NCBI RefSeq assembly: GCF_030162935.1
Contig: NZ_JASAUZ010000004.1
Coordinates: 33,418-97,417, forward strand
From: Comamonas halotolerans
GTDB taxonomy: Bacteria > Pseudomonadota > Gammaproteobacteria > Burkholderiales > Burkholderiaceae_C
Direction of reading: 5' to 3'
Length of the DNA: 64,000 bases
Part shown: positions 58,439 to 64,000 of the stretch, in pieces
Layout: each line of letters opens with the position of its first letter
Numbering within the stretch: the stretch's first letter is position 1
The notes under the pieces: generated by a model
Databases searched by the model: none
What the model was told of the DNA's origin: nothing
The model's input: the letters and a program-made list of their open reading frames with translations, nothing else
Made by a program: the position numbers and the translations under genes

Positions 58439-59935
58439 ATGCAAAGTCCAATGCAATGGGTGCTCAGCCGCTGCAGTTTGGCCAGCAAGCTGGGGTTTGT
58501 GGCCTTCAATGCCTTGTTTGTGATGAGCGGCGTGTGGGTGGTCGCCCATTCAGAATGGAGTGCTGCAACCACTGCCGGCCTGGCTTTCTTGGGCGGAGCT
58601 TGGTTTTTGTACGTTCTCTACGGTGTTTATCAAAACATTCGAAGTGAAATGAAGCGGCTGCTTGATGCCATGGGCCATGCGGCGCAAGGTAATCTCACAC
58701 ACCGCATTTCGGCACGCAGCAAAGATGAATGGGGCGTGATGGCATCCTTGCTGGACAGCATGGTGGTGTCGCTGTCGAGCATGGTGGCAGAAATTCGCAG
58801 CAATGCGGCCTTGGTGGCTCAAGCAGGGCAGGTACTTACGCACGACAACCGTGCTTTGGCCGAACTCACCGAGCATCAGGCCTGCAATATGGCACAAACG
58901 GTGGTGAGTGTGGAACAGGTTACGACCTTGATACAGAACAACAACGAGGCTGCGCTGGCGGCAGATCGTTTTACCCATCAGTTGCGCCAAGTGGTGGAGC
59001 AGGGTAGCGGCGTGATGGAGCAAGCCGTGTACTCTGTGGAGAGTATCGAGCGTGGGGCCGGGCGTATGTCAGAAATCATCGGTGTAATAGATGGCATTGC
59101 CTTTCAGACGAATATATTGGCCTTGAATGCAGCGGTGGAAGCTGCACGTGCTGGAGAGCAAGGTCGGGGTTTTGCAGTTGTAGCTTCTGAAGTGCGTAGC
59201 CTGGCGCAACGTGCATCGGAGGCAGCCAAGGAAATTCGAAGCTTGATTGAGGCTTCTGTGCAGCAGGTGAGCAGCAGCACGCGCCTGATACGACAGGCTG
59301 GCACTGGCATGCAGCAAGCAGCCGATGGCATTCGGTCGGTGGCGCATCATGTAGAGGCCATCTCGCAGACAGGCAATGTCCAGGATACAAGCTTGCAGCA
59401 GGTCAATATTGCTGTGCACGACATTGACAAAGTCACACAAGAAAATGCGCGTATGGTGCGCAATGTGGTGTACGAGGCACAGGCGCTTGAACAACGCGCC
59501 GCCACGTTGTCGGCCTCTGTGGAACGCTTTTGCTTGCTGCAAGGCACAGCTGATGAGGCGGTGGCCATGGTTCAGCGCGCGCAAGCCTTGCGTCGCATGG
59601 GGATGCCTCTGAAAAAATATTGGCAGGCCTTGACGGACCCCCAGCAGCCCTTTCATGACAGGGACATGTATGTTTTTGTTCTGGACGCCGCAGGACGTTA
59701 TCTGGCTTTTGGTGGCAATGCCGCCAAATGCGGCACCCAGGTCCAAGATGTGCCCGGCGTGGATGGCGATGCCCTGCTTGCAGCCATTGTGGCGCAGGCG
59801 GAGCAGGGTGCGGGCTGGGTCGAATACGACATTACCAACCCTCTGACAGGCAAGCTGCAATCCAAGATGTCTTACGTGTGCAAGCAGGACGGCGTGTACC
59901 TGGGTTGCGGTGTGTACAAGAGCTTTGCCGGATGA
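58439..59935 (+). CDS. Methyl-accepting chemotaxis protein with C-terminal Cache-like domain
   Basis: A 498-residue receptor. Two membrane helices (19-36 and 43-63) leave only a short periplasmic loop. HAMP covers about 64-118, and the signalling hairpin about 215-265 ([40 protein letters not shown]). The C-terminal part from about 393 ([36 protein letters not shown]) resembles a single Cache domain, placed in the cytoplasm. No CheR pentapeptide. AGGAGA precedes the ATG. Confidence 0.9.
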   Translation: MQSPMQWVLSRCSLASKLGFVAFNALFVMSGVWVVAHSEWSAATTAGLAFLGGAWFLYVLYGVYQNIRSEMKRLLDAMGHAAQGNLTHRISARSKDEWGVMASLLDSMVVSLSSMVAEIRSNAALVAQAGQVLTHDNRALAELTEHQACNMAQTVVSVEQVTTLIQNNNEAALAADRFTHQLRQVVEQGSGVMEQAVYSVESIERGAGRMSEIIGVIDGIAFQTNILALNAAVEAARAGEQGRGFAVVASEVRSLAQRASEAAKEIRSLIEASVQQVSSSTRLIRQAGTGMQQAADGIRSVAHHVEAISQTGNVQDTSLQQVNIAVHDIDKVTQENARMVRNVVYEAQALEQRAATLSASVERFCLLQGTADEAVAMVQRAQALRRMGMPLKKYWQALTDPQQPFHDRDMYVFVLDAAGRYLAFGGNAAKCGTQVQDVPGVDGDALLAAIVAQAEQGAGWVEYDITNPLTGKLQSKMSYVCKQDGVYLGCGVYKSFAG

Positions 59936-59946
59936 AGCATCCGGCT

Positions 59947-60585
59947 TCACTGCTTGCGCAAGCCGCGCGCTTTGGCCAATGCTGCGGCAATGGCGGCTTT
60001 TTTGTCAGGTGGCGCTGCGGGAGCTGATGCTGTGGCCTGCGCATTCGCAGGCTCTGCCTGAATAGACTGGGTGCGCTGTTTGTGGGCTTCGTAGCGTTGC
60101 CGGGCGTGAGCGGCCTGTTCTTGCGACCACGCATCCCAGCCAGTTCGAGTGCCGCTTACTACGTCCAGCTCAATGCAATCGACCGGACACACCGGGATGC
60201 ACAGCTCGCATCCCGTGCAGTGCTGCGCAATCACCGTATGCATCAGCTTGTTGGCTCCGAGAATGGCATCGGTCGGACAAGCCTTGATACACAGCGTGCA
60301 TCCGATGCACCAGTTCTCATCAATGCGTGCCAGCGTCAGCGGACCTTCAATCCCGAATTTTCGATTGAGCGAAGTCGATTCGCGCCCTGTGATGGCCGCC
60401 AACCGTGCTATGCCCTCTTCACCACCGGGAGGGCATTGGTTGATGGGGGCACCCTCATTGGCAATGGCCTGTGCATAGCTGGCGCAATCGGGGAAACCAC
60501 AACGTTGGCACTGCGTTTGAGGCAGTGCGGCATCAATGGAAAAAGCCAGTCCGGTCAGGGCTGGCTTGCTGGAAAACTCAGGCAT
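59947..60585 (-). CDS. rsxB: RnfB/RsxB-like ferredoxin
   Basis: A 212-residue electron-transfer protein. The N-terminal cluster motif is [20 protein letters not shown] with a following CPPGG; two 4Fe-4S motifs follow: [16 protein letters not shown] and [15 protein letters not shown]. The N-terminal membrane helix of RnfB is missing, and no other rnf genes are nearby. The C-terminus is Ala/Lys-rich. Confidence 0.9.
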   Translation of the reverse strand: MPEFSSKPALTGLAFSIDAALPQTQCQRCGFPDCASYAQAIANEGAPINQCPPGGEEGIARLAAITGRESTSLNRKFGIEGPLTLARIDENWCIGCTLCIKACPTDAILGANKLMHTVIAQHCTGCELCIPVCPVDCIELDVVSGTRTGWDAWSQEQAAHARQRYEAHKQRTQSIQAEPANAQATASAPAAPPDKKAAIAAALAKARGLRKQ

Positions 60586-60605
60586 GCAGTCTAGCGTGAA
60601 TCAGA

Positions 60606-62012
60606 TCAGCGCTTTTTCCGGGAGATGGGCGCTGGCTTGGTGGTGTTGGGAGATATGGGGGCTGAGTGTCGCGCAACTTCAGGAGCAGTGTTTGTCGCTG
60701 ACACCAATTCCCCTTCGTTTGCAGCCGTCGAGCTGCCGGATGCTTCCCATTGGTGGTGCGCGTAAATAAATCCTCGCACCTTGGGATACACCATATCGCG
60801 CCAGCGGCGACCGCTGAAGATGCCGTAATGGCCAGCACCCATCACGTCATATTGCAGGCGCATGTTCGACGGAATATTGGCGCACAAATCTTGCGCAGCA
60901 TGGGTTTGGCCCGATCCTGAGATATCGTCCAACTCACCCTCAATGGTGAAGAGTGCGGTTGTTTGTATGTCCTGAGGCCTGACGCGCTCAAGCTGGCCTT
61001 CTGGCGAACGAACATCCCATGTTCCATGAACGAGCTTGAACTCCTGAAATACAGTCTGAATTGTTTCCAGATAGTAATTCGCATCCATGTCCAGTACAGC
61101 GTTGTACTCATCGTAGAACTTGCGATGTTGCTCCGCGCTGGCATCGTCGCCTTTGACCAGATTCTTGAAATAGTCGTAATGGCTGCTGGCGTGGCGGTCA
61201 GGGTTCATGGCCACAAAGCCTGTGTACTGTAAAAAACCTGGATAGACGCGGCGACCAGCACCTGGGTAGTTTTCTGGCACGCGGTGAATCACATTGTTCT
61301 CAAACCACTCATAGCTGCGTTGCGTAGCCAAGTTGTTGACGTCGGTGGGTGATTTGCGTGCATCGATAGGTCCCCCCATCATGGTCATGCTCAAGGGAGT
61401 GGTCTCGCCGCGGCTGGCCATCAGGGAAATGGCCGCCAGCACTGGTACGGTTGGCTGGCACACGCTGATGACATGGCAGTTTCCATACTGCTTTTGCAGA
61501 TAGCGAATGAATTCCTGCACGTAATTGATGTAATCGTCCAGGTGAAATTCGCCGTCCTGTACTGGCACCAAGCGTGCGTTTTTCCAGTCGGTAATGAATA
61601 CCTTGTGGTCACTGAGCAAGCTTTTGACGGTGTCACGCAGCAAGGTCGCGTAGTGACCAGACAATGGTGCTACAACCAGAACGGGGGGCTGGGTGAGCAG
61701 GGCATTGAGTGTCTTGGGATCATCCGAGAAGCGTTTGAAGCGACGTAGCTCACAGAATGGCTTGTCCATCTCGACGCGTTCCATGATGGTGACATTCACA
61801 CCCTGTACAGGCACCGACTGGATACCAAACTCTGGCTTTTCATAGCCCTTACCCAAGCGGTAAAACAAGTCAAAACCAGCGACTACGCGTTGTGAAAAAG
61901 GAGCTTGTGATAAAGGCAGCAGAGGATTGCTATAGAGCTTGGCAGTAGCCTGGGCAAAATCTGCAAAAGGCTCAAGCAGGGCGCGCTGTGTTTCATAGAG
62001 CTGGTAGAACAT
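60606..62012 (-). CDS. phaZ: Intracellular PHB depolymerase
   Basis: Degrades stored PHB. The 468-residue protein starts MFYQLYETQRALLEPFADFA and carries the catalytic Cys in VISVCQPTVPVLAAISLMAS, as in the Cupriavidus PhaZ enzymes, with the His in YDVMGAGHYGIFSGRRWRDM. The C-terminus is low-complexity and basic. Two GCAA-type palindromes lie just upstream. Confidence 0.93.
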   Translation of the reverse strand: MFYQLYETQRALLEPFADFAQATAKLYSNPLLPLSQAPFSQRVVAGFDLFYRLGKGYEKPEFGIQSVPVQGVNVTIMERVEMDKPFCELRRFKRFSDDPKTLNALLTQPPVLVVAPLSGHYATLLRDTVKSLLSDHKVFITDWKNARLVPVQDGEFHLDDYINYVQEFIRYLQKQYGNCHVISVCQPTVPVLAAISLMASRGETTPLSMTMMGGPIDARKSPTDVNNLATQRSYEWFENNVIHRVPENYPGAGRRVYPGFLQYTGFVAMNPDRHASSHYDYFKNLVKGDDASAEQHRKFYDEYNAVLDMDANYYLETIQTVFQEFKLVHGTWDVRSPEGQLERVRPQDIQTTALFTIEGELDDISGSGQTHAAQDLCANIPSNMRLQYDVMGAGHYGIFSGRRWRDMVYPKVRGFIYAHHQWEASGSSTAANEGELVSATNTAPEVARHSAPISPNTTKPAPISRKKR

Positions 62013-62028
62013 GGGACAGATCCTGTTA

Positions 62029-62061
62029 TGTTGCAGTGCAATATATCAGCATGTTGCAACA
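62029..62061. promoter_or_regulatory. Paired palindromes upstream of phaZ
   Basis: TGTTGC-AGT-GCAATA (62029-62043) matches the phaC site at 11 of 12 arm positions. TGTTGCAACA (62052-62061) is a second perfect palindrome. Both lie within 50 bases of the phaZ start. Confidence 0.5.
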
Positions 62062-62300
62062 AAACGGAACAGCGTTTTTCTGCATGCAAAGTCACGGTGG
62101 AGACAATTTTTGATGTGCAATCTCTATAAATTTTGCAGAAATTGATAGCAATCAACCTATAAGTTGTAAAGCTAAAGGGGTAAATTTGAAAGCATTGCAT
62201 CAAAATGGCTGGCAACAAGTGCCGAGGGCTGGTTTGAAGCACTTTTTTGCTCCATAGCAGCGCTGCACATCAGTTGGTTGCTATGCTTTTTTTAGTTTTG

Positions 62301-63329
62301 TCAAATTTGGTCAGCTACATTGCTTACATGGCGGGTGTTGGCAATGGTTGAAACCTCGCTTGGCGACAGATGCTTGAGTTTGTGGTCACTCCAGACTTGT
62401 CGCCAGCGGCGTGCACCAGGCAGGCCATGACGTAGCCCCAGCATATGGCGGGCAATGCTGTACCAATGTGTGCCGTGTTCCTTCGCTTCTCGCTCCATGT
62501 AGGCCACCATGGCATGTTCTACCTGAAGATGCGTTAGCTCAGAGGGAGCGGCACCGAAATACAGCTCGTCCCAGCGCGACATCCACCAGGGGTTGTGATA
62601 GGCCTCACGACCCACCATCACACCATCAACTTTTTGCAACTGCGCCTGGACCACATCATCAGTCTTGATGCCGCCGTTGATGGCAATTGTCAGATGCGGA
62701 AATTCCTGCTTGAGCTGGGCAACCATTTCATAACGCAGCGGCGGAATATCGCGGTTTTCTTTGGGGGAGAGACCTTGCAACCAGGCATTGCGTGCATGCA
62801 CGATGAAAACCTCGCACCCTGCTTCCGCGACCGTACCCACAAAATCGCGAACAAAGTCATAGCTTTCAATCTTGTCGACGCCAATGCGGTGCTTGACGGT
62901 GACTGGAATGTCTACCATGTCGCGCATGGCCTTGACGCAATCAGCCACCAGACTGGCCTCTTTCATCAGGCAGGCTCCAAACGCGCCGCGCTGGACGCGT
63001 TCGCTTGGGCAACCGCAATTCAAGTTGATTTCGTCGTAACCCCAATCCTGGCCAATTTTGGCAGCCTTGGCCAAATCTGCAGGTTCGCTGCCGCCCAGCT
63101 GCAAAGCTACAGGGTGCTCTTCTACGTTAAAGCGTAGATGCCGAGCCTGATCACCATAAATCAGGGCGCCCGTGGTGATCATCTCTGTATAGAGGAGGGT
63201 GTTTTTGCTCAGCAAACGGTGCAGATAACGGCAATGACGGTCTGTCCAGTCGAGCATGGGGGCTACAGACATGCGCGGATATGGCTTAAGAGTTTTTTTT
63301 GATTGCGTTTCTTTTTGATTCATTAGCAT
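62301..63329 (-). CDS. dusA: tRNA-dihydrouridine synthase A
   Basis: FMN enzyme reducing uridines 20/20a in the tRNA D-loop, 342 residues. RMSVAPMLDWTDRHCRYLHR at the N-terminus, INLNCGCPSERVQRGAFGAC with the catalytic Cys, and VTVKHRIGVDKI are typical. dusA 5' ends are known integration targets for phages and islands, and an integrase relic lies directly upstream, divergent. Confidence 0.96.
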   Translation of the reverse strand: MLMNQKETQSKKTLKPYPRMSVAPMLDWTDRHCRYLHRLLSKNTLLYTEMITTGALIYGDQARHLRFNVEEHPVALQLGGSEPADLAKAAKIGQDWGYDEINLNCGCPSERVQRGAFGACLMKEASLVADCVKAMRDMVDIPVTVKHRIGVDKIESYDFVRDFVGTVAEAGCEVFIVHARNAWLQGLSPKENRDIPPLRYEMVAQLKQEFPHLTIAINGGIKTDDVVQAQLQKVDGVMVGREAYHNPWWMSRWDELYFGAAPSELTHLQVEHAMVAYMEREAKEHGTHWYSIARHMLGLRHGLPGARRWRQVWSDHKLKHLSPSEVSTIANTRHVSNVADQI

Positions 63330-63340
63330 TTTCTGCTATC

Positions 63341-63422
63341 TGTAGCACCGTGTGTAGCACCCTAAAAACGCCTAAAAACCCCGATCTTCCATTGTCAGTG
63401 CTACGAACGAGACTTGTAGCAC
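63341..63422. repeat. TGTAGCAC repeats between dusA and the integrase relic
   Basis: TGTAGCAC occurs at 63341-63348, 63353-63360 and 63415-63422, with an inverted GTGCTAC at 63398-63404 and two CCTAAAAAC units at about 63361-63379. Clusters like this can be arm-type binding sites of tyrosine integrases. Confidence 0.5.
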
Positions 63423-63430
63423 TAGGCATC

Positions 63431-63658
63431 ATGGGAACAATATCGGCAAGAAAGCGTGCGGATGGATATACCGCACACACGGCACAGATTCGCCTTAAAG
63501 AGTAAGGCGTTATTGTGCACACAGAAGCGCAGACCTTCATGAAGAAGGCTTTGGCGCAGGCTTGCATGAAACGCTGTGAGGCTGTGCTTGACGAGCTGCG
63601 TACAGCTGGTGCTCTCAACCAGGACAAGATAACGGTGGGTGATTTGCGGAATGCCTAA
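63431..63658 (+). pseudogene. Decayed dusA-associated integrase, N-terminal remnant
   Basis: Reads MGTISARKRADGYTAHTAQI then RLKE and a stop at 63503, and continues in frame with VHTEAQTFMKKALAQACMKR and ALNQDKITVGDL to a second stop at 63656. This resembles the N-terminal arm-binding region of phage and island tyrosine integrases (KRKDGSTxYTAQIRL..., EAQTFDRKxxA). The catalytic domain is missing. Its position upstream of dusA fits the dusA-associated integrase class. Confidence 0.8.
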
Positions 63659-63659
63659 G

Positions 63660-64000
63660 TCCAGCAGTCTGAGGGTGTTCAGTCCCACAGTGAGCTTGTG
63701 CGGATGAAACTAAAGGGGCTTGGATCTTTGCTCCAAGCCTTGCACATGGTCCTGAAGGGTGTTTCAGCGTAATGTTTTCAGGTGATATGCACAAATCCCA
63801 GCGCGGTTGCTTCAAACTGCCCACACTTTGGTTTGCAGCATTTTGGGGACAAACGATTAATGTCGAGGTGTTGCAGGCAACGATGCCACGCACTGCGACT
63901 GAGCTTGGGAGCGGTACACAATAACTGGCCCATCAAGTCATCTGGCGACGCCCCCGTAGTTTCTGACAGCGATAACTTGACTTCCTGTACAGCACTAAGG
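63660..64000 (-). pseudogene. Decayed IS481-family transposase (partial, runs off the right edge)
   Basis: Read from the right edge: SPDDLMGQLLCTAPKLSRSA then WHRCLQHLDINRLSP and EATALGFVHI, then a stop at 63780-63778. The same frame continues with ETPFRTMCKAWSKDPSPF, and a shifted frame gives HPHKLTVGLNT. In intact IS481 transposases these segments correspond to the region before the DDE core and the extreme C-terminus (TPYEFICKAW ... GLNT), so the catalytic core has been deleted. The 5' end lies outside the window. Confidence 0.75.

Noticed and set aside
62013..62300. Possible small gene or RNA between dusA and phaZ.
   Set aside because: Apart from the palindromes near phaZ, the 288 bases show no supported ORF, tRNA or terminator.

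Overview
The window looks like chromosome of a betaproteobacterium of the order Burkholderiales, most likely family Comamonadaceae (Comamonas-like). This rests on protein resemblance and gene order: yebC-purD-hemF, rsfS-rlmH-maf-rng, exbB-exbD-lpxK-kdsB-adk, dapC-dapD-pilU-dapE-prmB, and pgeF beside a class I PHB operon. No rRNA, tRNA or CRISPR array was seen. Genus is inference.

Layout. 1-13.4 kb: start of a secreted protein, two YebC-family genes, a secreted protein of unknown function, upp, a dienoyl-CoA-isomerase-like crotonase, a HerA/DUF853 ATPase, then purD-hemF-rsfS-rlmH-maf-rng. 13.4-18.9 kb: glycerate kinase with a GntP permease, a methionine-type aminotransferase, CysB and a CbiX/SirB chelatase. 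18.9-23.6 kb: lptF-lptG divergent from pepA-holC plus a small hypothetical gene. 23.6-30.8 kb: a hydroxyacid dehydrogenase, two small unknown proteins downstream of lexA (two LexA boxes), an asparaginase, and the adk/kdsB/lpxK/exbD/exbB envelope cluster. 31.6-39.8 kb: xseA, sodB, a monomeric isocitrate dehydrogenase, a DUF192 protein, a second (dimeric) isocitrate dehydrogenase and an MFS exporter. 39.8-44.9 kb: a large soluble double-sensor CheW protein, a NUDIX hydrolase, an FAH-family enzyme, pgeF and a small membrane protein. 45-49 kb: phaC-phaA-phaB. 49.1-49.6 kb: three tandem very short ORFs with an identical ten-residue core. 49.7-58.2 kb: a LysE exporter, a 7-bp tandem repeat, a YheS-type ABC-F protein and the lysine-pathway operon with pilU and prmB. 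58.4-63.3 kb: a chemoreceptor with a C-terminal sensor, RnfB, PHB depolymerase and dusA. 63.3-64 kb: a decayed integrase and a decayed IS481-type transposase beside dusA.

How the genes work together. PhaA, PhaB and PhaC make polyhydroxybutyrate from acetyl-CoA and PhaZ degrades it; a TGTTGC-N3-GCAAYA palindrome lies in front of both phaC and phaZ. The two chemotaxis proteins and pilU point to taxis and twitching. CysB plus the CbiX-type chelatase fit sulfur assimilation through siroheme.

The strongest candidate for something undescribed is the array at 49080-49556: three short ORFs (24, 22 and 24 codons), each with an upstream purine-rich site, whose shared core WPEDERDRKR is kept while the codons differ synonymously. 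Other notable items are the 17-copy heptanucleotide repeat, the soluble double-sensor CheW protein, the H1-like tail on RsfS, a 45-bp inverted repeat before the monomeric isocitrate dehydrogenase, and the mobile-element scar at dusA.
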